DNA of 64,000 bases from Lineus longissimus (lineage: Eukaryota; Nemertea; Pilidiophora; Heteronemertea; Lineidae), in the NCBI RefSeq assembly GCF_910592395.1, contig NC_088312.1:1610001-1674000 (forward strand). Reading direction: 5' to 3'. Under the pieces are notes generated by a model. The model was not told the origin of the DNA. It saw only the letters and a program-made list of their open reading frames with translations, and did no database searches. The position numbers and the translations under genes are program-made. Shown here piece by piece: positions 35,890 through 46,847 of the stretch (positions are counted from its first letter, which is position 1; every line of letters begins with the position of its first letter).

Positions 35890-38800
35890 AAACAAATCAC
35901 CAAGTTATTGTGACCACTAAATGGAATATGCTCATCAAATCTGCTCTGTGTCGTTAATTGGTACAGGGGTAGTTATGAGTCATTGTTCAAAGTGCATTGT
36001 GACATATAACTATGAAAATTCATTTGGCAATCACATCTTTTTTATCCCCTTGTTGGTATATCTGCCTTGGCAAAATGTGAGATTTGGACACCTTCACTGG
36101 TGTTATGATTTGTTGTTGAACATATCATTTAGTTAAGTACAGCATCATGACATATCCCTCAGTTACATCCCTCGAGCAATAGGAAGGGAAATCTACCCTG
36201 TTATATGCGGATACCAAGTATGTAATGCTGATACCACTGTAATATGGAAAGAACCTTCGTGTACCGGTATATTACTACTTGAAGCCAAGAGTATTGTGTG
36301 AATATGGCAATTTCCGGTTTTCGTTTGAAGTTAAGAACACTATTCTTCCTATTCAAAATTTAGTAAGAATGAGTCAAACCACTTCACCTCTGTGGGTAAA
36401 CGGACTGCACCAAGCAAGGTAGTTTAAGTTTGTTCAAGATGACATATCACACGTGTCTGATATTTTCGCAAGATATTTAACTTTCATTTAAATTCTAATT
36501 GGACACTTCAGTACAGCTACTTGCAACAAAGAATATCTTCCACCCTATATTACTTTCAGGTTGTCGCAAGTTTCACTTGGTAACCCCACTATATCTCATT
36601 GATTACTTTAGAGTTGTGAATTCATAAATCTCCAAGAGCACCACTCCATTCATAAACGACTGCATAACTTGTGATGTTTACAACACAGAACCAGAAATAA
36701 TTTCTCCAACTGAGGTTGCTTGTTAGGAAGTAGTAAACTCAAATTCCAGACAAAAATTAATCGGTAAACTTGATGATCGCATGGTATGTGCAATCGAAAG
36801 TCGCTGCTGGGAACTGGGATATGGCCTTCTCCACAGGGACGCCCCCCCCCCACCATTCCCCCTTCTCTGATTGATCATGGGCATGTTCTTGCTCATTATG
36901 TAAGGTAGTCACTTTCTAGTGTGCTGTCGGTTCGGCTGAAGCTAATTTGAAGTCGATACCAGCACTGACATCTGTGGAGGGGAAAAGGAACTGATCAACC
37001 GAGCATACTTCCACTGTAACTTCCATTTGCTATCCTACATGGGAGCCATCTGTAAAGTGAAAGCCTAACTTGAGGGGCTGCATGCCTCAGCAATAGCACA
37101 GTAGTTCAGATTGGTTCACATAGAAGGCAGATAAGCTGACTCGATGGTACAAGACGGTAATGGTACCAGAACCTTGAGAAACTCAGCTCCTGATAGTATC
37201 AGCCACCACATGATCACAGGCTCAACAAGCCACAAGATAAATCCCTAGGAACTGCCGAGGGCATATTAGAAACCATGCAATAGTAATGTCACTAATAGAT
37301 TCCGTCACTTGGGGAGATGACAAGCCCGAGTCAAGGATAAAATGATCACCAAGAGAGATTTATAATACATGAGATTTGAAACCTCTGGGGTGGAATGTTG
37401 GTTGAATTTAACCCTTATCATCTGTTATTGATTGCTAAACGGGCATGGAGGAAATGAGCTTTTCTCACAGGAGAAGTGTTGTTGGGATGGAAAGCAAATA
37501 CAATGAGCAAGATATGGAAATCAGATCCCACCATTAAAGGCCACACTTCACTGAATTGATAGACTATAAACTTGTCCTTAATTGAGGGAAACAATTAGCT
37601 AGTGTAATTATGAGGTGTCTGACTCACACTAGGACGCTTGAGAGCCCTTATGAGGAACTAAAGCAGAAGAAAATGTCACTTTTCCAGAGAGGCAATTTTG
37701 CACATCTTGGACAATGGAGAGACAATGGCATGTCCTCTGATCCTCCAAGTGAAATCATCAAGGATTAGTAATGGCGGTGTAAATAGAGTGAAATCCAATG
37801 TGAACAATGTTTAGGGTTTTATCCCGAGTCGAGTCGGGAAACCGCAAATGGGTAATGTGAGGAGTGAGTCACATGGAAGGGCTAGTAGCCTCCTTGACCG
37901 ACCTTGGTCTATCTTGTGATGATCCACATCAGCACGGCCAAAAAAGACTTCAGAAATTTTTGCATAAAGCGCCTGTGTTTTTCAAATGTGAAAGATCCTA
38001 CTGATAAATGAACAATAGAGCATGATACATATGCAAGTGTTCTGAAAAGTGATTCAGTGTTTTATTATAAATCCTGATAACTCAAAACAAATTGCTTAGG
38101 GTTTACATGTGGAATGAGATAATGATTCTTTTTGGCTGTCCGTGAAAGTGCACACTGACAACGATGGACTATGGCAAAAGCTATGGACGACAGACACTGT
38201 GGTATTGTATAGACTGACAGTACCCCCGGGCCAAAGACTTATAAAAAGCACTCTCTCAGACACCCTGGTAGAGTTACATTCACACCGGACCTTTTAACAC
38301 AGCAGGGTAGACCAATAAATCAGGTTTGATGACCCATTATCAGTGTGGTTAGTGACAAGGACCAATAATCCCAACTCAAGTAAATAATCCTTAAAGTCTC
38401 ATCAGTGACTTCATCTCGGCAGTAAATTAATTCTCTAACGGTGAAGCGAGTGTCCCAGCGGATGTGTTACATCAGAGAACTAGCCAATGCCGTGATGGAG
38501 ACGTGTTATGACTCAGTCAAGTGGAACAGAGCCATTCACTGGTGTGGGGCTTCCTGAAGCCAGATGAGATTAGCAATCAATGATCGTATCTCATTCTGAC
38601 TTTATAAATCTTGATTTCTTGACCAGAGACATTTGATTACCCACATTGAAAAGCAATGAGATGCTGACAAAATATCAGCCACAAAACCAACGAAAACTTC
38701 CAGCTATAACAGCACTAATGACTGATTAAATCGAAACTTCTAGATTTATAATTGATATTATCAGGAAGGTAGGAGAGATGACAAAATGCCAAGACCAGAT

Positions 38801-41790
38801 TATTGACTTTGCTTATTGATCCTTTGTTCTCACACCAATTTACCCCTGCCACACGATCTGTGAGTAGTCCACCTGACCGCGACTGTCAGCTACGACACTA
38901 ATGTCATCAGGTCCCATCTCTCTAATGCTGCCATTATCAGAGCTCGTATCAAGCTGGCACGCACCATCATGTACCAAATGGCCAGTAACTATAGCTTTCA
39001 AGGTGGTCATTGGAGTTGATTGGATTATTGGGATGCATCCACGCTGGAGGAGCTCGAGCGCCTGTCATCTCATATCTTGTCAAGAGATGCTATCTTCAGG
39101 AGCAACAGGTTTTAAGTCCGCAATGTGGCTTCTTTCAGTGATGTTATTATCTTTCCGCAGCTCAATCTCTGGCGATTTGGTTTGACTTGAAGTTTTTCTG
39201 TCCACCGCCATCTGTCCTTGATGGGTCAAGATTACCTCTAAAATGCAAAGTAAATCAGTTACGTGGGCCCAATGTACGTGGACCCGAACCTAATTCCTGA
39301 TAAAGATCGAAGGTACTTAGACCTTAAAGTTTCAATTTCATAATTTTCATACTATGAATCGATATGAAACTATGTCAGAACTTTGTTAAAGCTCCGATCC
39401 CCGCAATTTGAAGAAGTAACAGTTACTAATCAATTCATTAGGGTATCATCCTCTTCTCGTGTTAATGGAAAGACAGACACCAATTACAGCTAACAGCGGC
39501 TCAAAACCTTGTCCCCCAATTAGCCATTTCCCGGGAAGACGTGTTCGAGATCGCGACAGAAACTTCTCAAGGGACACTTGTTGTTCCTGGTAACTATGAC
39601 TACGGGTGTAAAGTGCAACTCAACAAGTTGCAGTTAGGGGAACTAATGGACTTCAGACGCAAGGCACATTTGTCAAAAATGCGAAAAATGGGATCAAGTT
39701 ACATGTAAAGAGGAATCGGTACAAAGCAGCAGTCTATTCTAATTGATCACTGCACACCACAGGTTAAAAAGTTCAGGTTGGGATGTGTTGATATTTTGCA
39801 GAAAAGTCAGGAAGTTATCACTAGGTTCATCATGTTAATGAATGAACTCCAGGGAGGCCCAAAATGATATCAACTTTGAACTTGTTTCATAGTCACAGTT
39901 GGTGGGAATCTTCTTCTGTTTTCTGACATTTTGGCACGATGGCACACACAACAACCAGGCAAGGACATGAATGGAAGTGTATTTTCCTGGAAGTGTGTTA
40001 CCCAAGAGGCCTTGGCTGACCATTTGTGATGAACCATCACCGGTGATCAGGATGTTATTAGACAAGATCTCATCCGATCAGGATCCAATTATCACTCACG
40101 AGCTAGGATCCTGTGGTCATCTTGGTGGTGATTAATCTGTTACCATGACGATGCACAGAAACAAAGGACACACGATGAAACCTGATTCGTCAAATGATGT
40201 TCATGTATCATGGGAGAAGACCCCCTCCACATCAAACCCACCAGAACTCACAGACTCTGCAACTGGGTGGGGTATGGATGGTGATTCCTCAGGGCGCTGC
40301 CAGTACTCACAGGGAATAGACAGATGAATCTAATTATCAACCTAGCCTCGTGGGCCACATAACCCTATGTGCCAAGTTCACCTCTCACAAGATAATATTT
40401 GGATAAATACTATCAGGGGTGTAATCACTTTAAATTCACAAATGGTTACCATGACAATGACCAGGCATCAGGTGGTTGGCGGAAGTGTCCAGGATGGAAC
40501 ATGATGACCCTGGGGAGGAAAGCAACAGTTGTTCCTGGGTGGATCATGATGACAGGATGGGCTCGGATGTGGCAGTTTCAATGGCTCACATCGATTGTGT
40601 AACTCAAGGACTCCTTCCTTCTTTTGCTTTTGAACATTCTTGATAGTGCAGAAATAACCAAGGCTAAAGTAAAGCCTTAACTTAAACATGAACAAACAGA
40701 GGACAGCTAGCTCAAACGAGCCCATCTTACAAAGGAAACATGAACCTTGTGAGATTGATATAACATCCCTATCCATCTCTTAACAAATGGCCTTTCCAGC
40801 CATTTTATTCACCATGTTGTCAGGCAAAAATCACAAACTTCCTGTCAGTCAATGATCAAGCGGAGAAAACAGGAAATTGTAGGTAGATTTCTACAAGAAA
40901 ATATGACATTGCTATTAGTAATACCCATAAAACACCTGTGATGTATGTGTCTGATAAAGATGGGGGAAATGGATGTAATGATCGTGATAAAGACGTGATA
41001 GCATCACAGGCGGATGGCAGTCACTTTGACAGAATCTATTAGTCGGTGTCCTTCAGAGTGACATTGAGGACAGGCTGAAGCCAATCACTTCATAATTGGT
41101 ACTCATCAAAGGAGTGATTCATATACTATCAAGACCTTTAATGCTAGTGGACACCATTTTGTCAACCCCAAGAGAAACAAAATAATCACACCATTATTCT
41201 TTCATCAAGTTTACTGTCCGCACCCAAAGCAATTCTTCAAGGAAGAGGTGGAATATCCCTTCAATGTGTTTGTTCTTCTCCTGTTTCAATAGTAAGCTAT
41301 TGTTCCGAAAGTGTTTAACTTTTTTCCATTTCGTTTCAATTCTTTTGTTTATGCACTGGGAGACCAGTAATCCCTTCTTCATGACAAACCAATTTTATCA
41401 CAGAAACAAATTGATAGTTTCCAATTCCAGAATTCTCCCATCTGTTTCTTTCCCATCATCCATGACCCTGACTAAACATACCGGTACATTTCAACTTATA
41501 AATCCAGGCAAGAGGAAACAATGAGCCATCCCTACAATGTCAAATCCACAGCTTACTGTCCAAATGGTGCGTTCTCAATAATCGTTCTCCAATACTACAA
41601 CATCTGTCCATTTCCGTCGGCTTGCTCACCTCCGGTTCACACCATGCTTACAGTGATGCTATAGACTAGGAATCCAATATGACAGACAACTGCAATCAAT
41701 GTTGGTTACCAAATGATTCTGGGAATAGTGATGCTCACACCATGCTATGAGAACCCATTAAAGATTCATACAGCCAGATTGTGCAAAATT
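35890..41790. other. no convincing gene; intronic or intergenic
   Basis: No repeat or transposon terminus was recognised. A C10 tract lies at 36842-36851. A minus-strand stretch at about 38860-39065 reads as a hydrophilic peptide between weak splice-like signals. It is open on the plus strand too (38901-39185) and is not called. TACATGTA occurs near 39704. Confidence 0.5.
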
Positions 41791-41803
41791 CAGAGATAGT
41801 TGG

Positions 41804-41968
41804 TGTAGTGTAATCTGAATAAATGGGTCATAGAGTTTGAGGTGCTGCCACCTCGTGATAGATTAGGGACTGTACAAAATGGCTGTCATGTTCTAGAAAT
41901 ATACTTCAAGTGTTCAGAGTTTAAATCCATCGTTATATTCTTTCGGAACGCCCATCGGCAACTGAACA
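41804..41968 (+). repeat. 5' LTR
   Basis: Begins TGTAGTG and ends CTGAACA (TG...CA). By eye it is identical to the 3' LTR over all 165 bp. An AATAAA hexamer lies at 41818-41823. At 165 bp it is short for a Ty3 element and must hold promoter and polyadenylation functions. A short open frame inside it is not a gene. Confidence 0.97.
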
Positions 41969-41981
41969 TGGTGTCAGAAGT
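41969..41981 (+). other. primer-binding site, probably tRNA-Leu
   Basis: TGGTGTCAGAAGT follows the 5' LTR directly. It begins with TGG, as required to pair with a tRNA 3' CCA end. The complement fits the acceptor end of animal tRNA-Leu (…TTCTGACACCA) as I remember it, and this primer is common in the lineage. Checking against the host tRNA set would settle the identity. Confidence 0.75.
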
Positions 41982-42180
41982 TAAAGAAGACTCTCATGAA
42001 CTGGGAGAGACTGTTATTTTGTTGAGAGATGTCGATGTTGATGAGCTTTGAGCCAAGATTCGTGAATCTTTCCCCAGTCAGAGGAAATGTTTCTGATGAC
42101 TGCATGTACATCTCGTGTGCATCATGTATATAAAGGTGCTGTGCAGTGACTTTTCATGTGCTGAACAGTGAGTTGCGCCC

Positions 42181-45100
42181 ATGAATGATGAATCTGAAGA
42201 TAATCTAAGGAACTTTCGTGACATTTTGCCCTTCCCTGTTACTGTTATTACAACAATGGCACAATTCCAAGTGCAGCCACCTGAGTCTTTTGACTTTGGT
42301 AAGCCTGAAGGGTGGAATAAGTGGATCCGGCGATTTGACAGATTTCGACAGGTGTCTGGCCTAGCTGCCAAGTCAGAAGAGGAGCAGGTCAACACGCTGG
42401 TGTACTCCATGGGAGATGAGGCAGAGGACATTCTGACCTCGTTGAGACTCACTAATGACGAGAAGAAAGATTACGAAGTAATCAAAACCAAATTACAAGG
42501 TTATTTTGAACCTAAGAGAAATGTGATCTTTGAACGGGCGAAATTTAACCAACGTTTCCAGCGAGAGGGTGAAAGTGTCGATACTTTCATAACTGACTTG
42601 CATACACTCGCGGAGAAATGTGACTTTGGAACTTTGCACGATGAATTAATTCGCGATCGAATTGTCGTTGGGTTACGGGACAGTAAACTTTCAGAACGGT
42701 TGCAACTTGACGCTGACCTCTCGTTAAAGACGGCCATGGATAAAACTCGCCAGAGTGAATCAATCAAGAAGCAACAAGGTGTTCTTCGTGCAGCAACTTC
42801 TCCGGCTGTTGTGGCCAAAGTTGGGTTCCAAAAAGGAAAAAAGTCAGGCAGTCATAAAGCAAAACAGCAGGACAAACCAAGCAGGCCAGCTGAAGGTAAA
42901 CCTCAGGCCAAGCCTAAAGGAAAGGGTCAATCGTGTCAGAACTGCGGTCTCAACCATGATAAAAGGCCGTGCCCAGCTAAGGACGCGGAATGTCATTTTT
43001 GTGCGAAAGTAGGTCACTACAAGAAGTGTTGTAGAACGCGCAAACGGGTCAACGAAATCCAGATTTCGGAAGATCAGCAAACCGCATTTCTAGGATCGGT
43101 AAACGTGGAATCTGAGGACGACGATTTTAACTTATGGTCGAGTCGTGTAAAAATTTCTGGTCATGAGCTTGATTGGAAAATCGATACAGGCGCTGAAGTA
43201 ACATGCCTGCCGCTACGCGATTATCGTGAGAGTTTCGGAAAACTTCACAAGTCCAATAAAGTCTTAGTTGGAGCTGGCAGTAACAAGCTTGATGTTCTTG
43301 GAATGTTTCATGCTAAGCTTGCTAAAGGGCAGCACGCCACATTGGCAGAGGTGTATGTTGTGCGCGGCCTAGCAAAACCGTTGCTAGGAGATAAAGCGAT
43401 TCGTAAGCTAAATCTTGTGTCAGTAGTCCGCGCCGTTTGTAAAAGTCAACTCACCAAATGGAAAAAACAGTTCCCAGAACTTTTCGCAAATCTTGGGAAA
43501 ATGACTGGTGAGTACGAGATCAAGTTGGAAGACAGTGCGAATCCGTACGCAATTTCATCACCACGTAGAGTTCCCATACCGCTCTATAATAAAGTGAAAG
43601 CCGAACTGTTACGTATGGAAAAATTAGGGGTGATCTCAAGAATAACTGAGCCTACCAATTGGTGCGCGGGAATAGTCGTTGTTCCAAAATCCAATGGAAC
43701 TGTTAGGATCTGTGTGGACCTAACCAAGTTAAATGAGAGTGTAAAACGTGAGAATTTCATTCTGCCATCAGTTGACTCTACACTAGCGCGGCTCAGTGGA
43801 GCCAAAGTTTTCTCTAAGCTAGATGCAAATTCTGGCTTTTGGCAAATTCCTCTTAGCAAGGAGTCGTCCCGTCTTTGCTGTTTCATAACGCCATTCGGGA
43901 GATTTGTTTTCAACCGCCTTCCTTTCGGGATTTCATCAGCTCCTGAAATCTTCCAGCGCAGGATGCAGGAGATGTTAGATGGTCTGGAAGGGGTAGTGTG
44001 CCACATGGACGATATTCTCGTGTTTGGGGCTGATCAGGCAGAACATGATGAGAGACTCAAAGCTGTTCTTCAGAGACTTAAAGATGCTGGTGTCACACTT
44101 AATGAGGCCAAGTGTGAGTTTTCAGTAGACAGGGTTAAGTATCTTGGGTACTTGATCACAGCCGAGGGAATATTTCCAGATAGTGACAAGATAAACGCTA
44201 TCCAGAAAATGGCAAAACCGCAAAATGTGTCAGACATTAGGCGTTTCCTTGGCATGGTAAATCAGTTGGGAAAGTTTATTCCAAATTTAGCGGACAAAAC
44301 CGAGCCTCTTAGGTCTCTTCTCAGCAAGAAGAATCAATGGTGTTGGGGGTCATCTCAGGACCATGCTTTCCAGGACTTGAAAGCATGTTTGTCTTCTACA
44401 ACGGTACTCGGAATGTACGACCCAAGCCGGGACACTGTTGTTTCTGCGGATTCATCCTCTTTCGGGTTAGGTGCCGTGATAAAACAGAAGCAGGAGGACG
44501 ATATGTGGAAGCCTATTGCATATGCGTCGCGATCATTATCGGACACTGAGAAAAGGTATGCGCAGGTGGAAAAGGAAGCATTGGCGTCAGCCTGGGCCTG
44601 CGACCGATTCCAAGTGTATCTTCTGGGTAAGCGCTTTACCCTAGAAACGGACCATAAACCGCTTGTTGCGCTACTAGGTTCGAAGAGTGTTGATGAATTG
44701 CCTGCGAGAGTTCAACGTTTTAAACTGCGTATGATGCGTTTCTCATATGACATCGTACATGTTCCGGGGAAAGAACTTAATACTGCAGATACGTTGTCCA
44801 GGGCACCTATATCTTCGCCATTGTCTACTGTCGAGGAAGGATTTGCGCAGGATGTAAAAGCGTATGTTGACATGGTTGTTGAACACTTACCTGCGACGGA
44901 GAAAAGGCTCGAGGAAATCCGTCAAAAACAGGAAGAAGACGAAGTTTGCCGTCAGGTTGTCAAGTATTGTCAAGATGGATGGCCGGACAGACCATTTGTT
45001 AAAGGGGCAATACTGCCATATTACCAGGTTGCCGGTGAACTGACTGTTATGGATGGACTATTGATGAAGGGAACCAGAATAGTCATTCCTACATGTATGC

Positions 45101-46254
45101 GCTTAGAACTGTTGGACAAAATCCATGAGGGCCACCAGGGTATCACTAAATGCAGAAGGCGAGCCCAAGAATCAATTTGGTGGCCAGGACTCAGTTCACA
45201 AATAGAGTCACTAGTCCAGAACTGTAACATTTGTGCTCGAGAGCGGGTAGTTAGGCATGAACCAAATATTACCACCGAATTCCCTAAGAGACCATGGCAG
45301 GTTGTTGGCACTGACTTGTTCGAGTTTAAAAAGCGCCATTATCTAGTAGTGGTGGACTATTTTTCTCGCTATATTGAAATTGCTAAGCTGACCGAGCTCT
45401 CGTCGGGGGCTACTATCAATCATCTTAAATCGATCTTTGCTAGACATGGTGTGCCAGAACGGGTACGTTCTGACAATGGCCCTCAGTATTCAGCGCAGGA
45501 CTTCGCAGACTTTGCCGATGTGTACACATTTCAACATGTTACAAGTTCCCCGCTTTACCCGCAAGGGAATGCAGAAGTTGAACGCGCTGTAAAAACTGTT
45601 AAAGAACTAGTGAAGAAAGGCAAGGATCCATATTTAGCTTTGCTGACTTACAGAGCTACACCACTGTACCATGGGTACAGTCCCGCCGAACTTTTGTTTG
45701 GGAGACGTCTTCGTACGAACTTACCGCAACATCCAAATATGCTGGCCCCAGCATGGCCAGATCTAAACAATCTTGTACAAACAGAACAGGATTATCGCAT
45801 GAAAATGGCAAAAAACGCAGACAGGCGTCATGGCGTACAGGTGTTGTCAGATCTTTGCGAAGGAGAGAAAGTTTGGGTGTGCGATAAAAACATTCCCGCC
45901 ATAATCACGGGAAATGCTGAAACACCGCGGTCGTATACTCTGGAGACTGAAACAGGATCATCTTTGAGACGAAATCGCAGGAGTCTACGTCGGCTTGCTC
46001 CGAGACTGAATCTCCAGGACAATCCAGCTGATGAATCAGTGCAGGAGAACATTTTGCCTCCCCCAGAGAGACAGAGTATTGTGTTGCCAAATGCTGGACA
46101 ATCTTCTGAGAATGGCCAGAATAATGTTCAATCAGATCAAAGTGTCTCTAGCACGACTGTGAATAATTCTCCAGGACGATCTGCTAGTTGTTCTGATCAA
46201 TATGTAACCAGGTCAGGCAGGGTTTCAAAATCTGTCATTAAACTAGATCTTTAG
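42181..46254 (+). CDS. gag-pol: gag-pol polyprotein of Ty3/gypsy retrotransposon
   Basis: A single 1357-residue frame with no stop or frameshift. Gag spans about residues 1-290. Met26 (42256) may be the true start, since the conserved Gag-like sequence begins there. Zinc knuckles: C252, C255, H259, C264 and C271, C274, H279, C284. The aspartic protease has DTGA with D335. The reverse transcriptase has catalytic D548, D610 and D611. Its active-site box reads HMDD, not YMDD; substitution of the Tyr is, as I recall, common in this lineage. RNase H acidic residues are D757, E799, D824 and D870. The integrase has an HHCC finger (H982, H985, C1015, C1018) and a D1045, D1098, E1134 triad with DD35E spacing. 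A polar tail carries the end of the polyprotein. No env follows. Gag and pol are fused without the frameshift used by some relatives. Confidence 0.97.
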   Translation: MNDESEDNLRNFRDILPFPVTVITTMAQFQVQPPESFDFGKPEGWNKWIRRFDRFRQVSGLAAKSEEEQVNTLVYSMGDEAEDILTSLRLTNDEKKDYEVIKTKLQGYFEPKRNVIFERAKFNQRFQREGESVDTFITDLHTLAEKCDFGTLHDELIRDRIVVGLRDSKLSERLQLDADLSLKTAMDKTRQSESIKKQQGVLRAATSPAVVAKVGFQKGKKSGSHKAKQQDKPSRPAEGKPQAKPKGKGQSCQNCGLNHDKRPCPAKDAECHFCAKVGHYKKCCRTRKRVNEIQISEDQQTAFLGSVNVESEDDDFNLWSSRVKISGHELDWKIDTGAEVTCLPLRDYRESFGKLHKSNKVLVGAGSNKLDVLGMFHAKLAKGQHATLAEVYVVRGLAKPLLGDKAIRKLNLVSVVRAVCKSQLTKWKKQFPELFANLGKMTGEYEIKLEDSANPYAISSPRRVPIPLYNKVKAELLRMEKLGVISRITEPTNWCAGIVVVPKSNGTVRICVDLTKLNESVKRENFILPSVDSTLARLSGAKVFSKLDANSGFWQIPLSKESSRLCCFITPFGRFVFNRLPFGISSAPEIFQRRMQEMLDGLEGVVCHMDDILVFGADQAEHDERLKAVLQRLKDAGVTLNEAKCEFSVDRVKYLGYLITAEGIFPDSDKINAIQKMAKPQNVSDIRRFLGMVNQLGKFIPNLADKTEPLRSLLSKKNQWCWGSSQDHAFQDLKACLSSTTVLGMYDPSRDTVVSADSSSFGLGAVIKQKQEDDMWKPIAYASRSLSDTEKRYAQVEKEALASAWACDRFQVYLLGKRFTLETDHKPLVALLGSKSVDELPARVQRFKLRMMRFSYDIVHVPGKELNTADTLSRAPISSPLSTVEEGFAQDVKAYVDMVVEHLPATEKRLEEIRQKQEEDEVCRQVVKYCQDGWPDRPFVKGAILPYYQVAGELTVMDGLLMKGTRIVIPTCMRLELLDKIHEGHQGITKCRRRAQESIWWPGLSSQIESLVQNCNICARERVVRHEPNITTEFPKRPWQVVGTDLFEFKKRHYLVVVDYFSRYIEIAKLTELSSGATINHLKSIFARHGVPERVRSDNGPQYSAQDFADFADVYTFQHVTSSPLYPQGNAEVERAVKTVKELVKKGKDPYLALLTYRATPLYHGYSPAELLFGRRLRTNLPQHPNMLAPAWPDLNNLVQTEQDYRMKMAKNADRRHGVQVLSDLCEGEKVWVCDKNIPAIITGNAETPRSYTLETETGSSLRRNRRSLRRLAPRLNLQDNPADESVQENILPPPERQSIVLPNAGQSSENGQNNVQSDQSVSSTTVNNSPGRSASCSDQYVTRSGRVSKSVIKLDL

Positions 46255-46667
46255 GGTGTGAGAGTGACCGAGGGTTAATCTGAAATTTCAGTGACATTTC
46301 ATAGAGAAATCTAAGTAATGATTTTCAAATAGTGCTTTTGTGGTATTCTCTCTATACTTGAGGATGTGATTTCATATTCGGATTAGTTGGAAGTTATCGA
46401 GTTAAAATGTTTATGTTTAGAGTTTCAATATCTTTCACATAAGTAGTGTTTACTCTCCAACGTATTTTGGACTTTCGTTTGTCTTAAGTATAGACAGGAG
46501 TCAGTAGTAGCCGAGTAGGATTTGAGATATATTTCCACAGCATTTTAGTTTTGACTTAGTTAAGCTAATTTTCTACGTGTTTGTATGTTTGTACACATAG
46601 TTTGCCTTGACCAGACTTTAGGTTGTGATGCATCCTGGGTTATTGGAAATTGGACTTTCAAAGGACT

Positions 46668-46677
46668 AAAAGGGGGA
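46668..46677 (+). other. polypurine tract
   Basis: AAAAGGGGGA lies immediately upstream of the 3' LTR start at 46678, where plus-strand DNA synthesis would be primed. Confidence 0.9.
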
Positions 46678-46842
46678 TGTAGTGTAATCTGAATAAATGG
46701 GTCATAGAGTTTGAGGTGCTGCCACCTCGTGATAGATTAGGGACTGTACAAAATGGCTGTCATGTTCTAGAAATATACTTCAAGTGTTCAGAGTTTAAAT
46801 CCATCGTTATATTCTTTCGGAACGCCCATCGGCAACTGAACA
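46678..46842 (+). repeat. 3' LTR
   Basis: Same 165-bp sequence as the 5' LTR, TGTAGTG to CTGAACA, followed by the GTTGG target duplication. The AATAAA hexamer is at 46692-46697. Confidence 0.97.
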
Positions 46843-46847
46843 GTTGG

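Larger units (their letters stand above)
41804..46842 (+). mobile_element. complete Ty3/gypsy LTR retrotransposon, Mag/SURL-like lineage
   Basis: A 5039-bp element with 165-bp LTRs at both ends, flanked by a perfect 5-bp target-site duplication GTTGG (41799-41803 and 46843-46847). Order: LTR, tRNA primer-binding site, untranslated leader, one gag-pol frame, about 410 bp of 3' untranslated sequence, polypurine tract, LTR. There is no envelope frame. The gag zinc-knuckle pair (CX2CX3HX4C then CX2CX4HX4C) and the pol order protease, reverse transcriptase, RNase H, integrase point to the animal Mag/SURL (C-clade) branch of Ty3 elements. Identical LTRs and an intact frame indicate a very recent insertion. 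Confidence 0.97.

Noticed and set aside
35114-35890. 258-codon plus-strand frame and 200-230-codon minus-strand frames in the 33-bp array
   Set aside because: Frames are open on both strands because of the 33-bp repeat. Unit-to-unit changes include amino-acid changes without sign of constraint.
41842-42051. Short frame across the 5' LTR and leader
   Set aside because: The same frame starts in both LTR copies and ends in non-coding leader or flank; it is a by-product of the LTR.
44337-44549. Alternative-frame and antisense open frames inside gag-pol
   Set aside because: They overlap the clearly conserved pol frame and lack motifs of their own.
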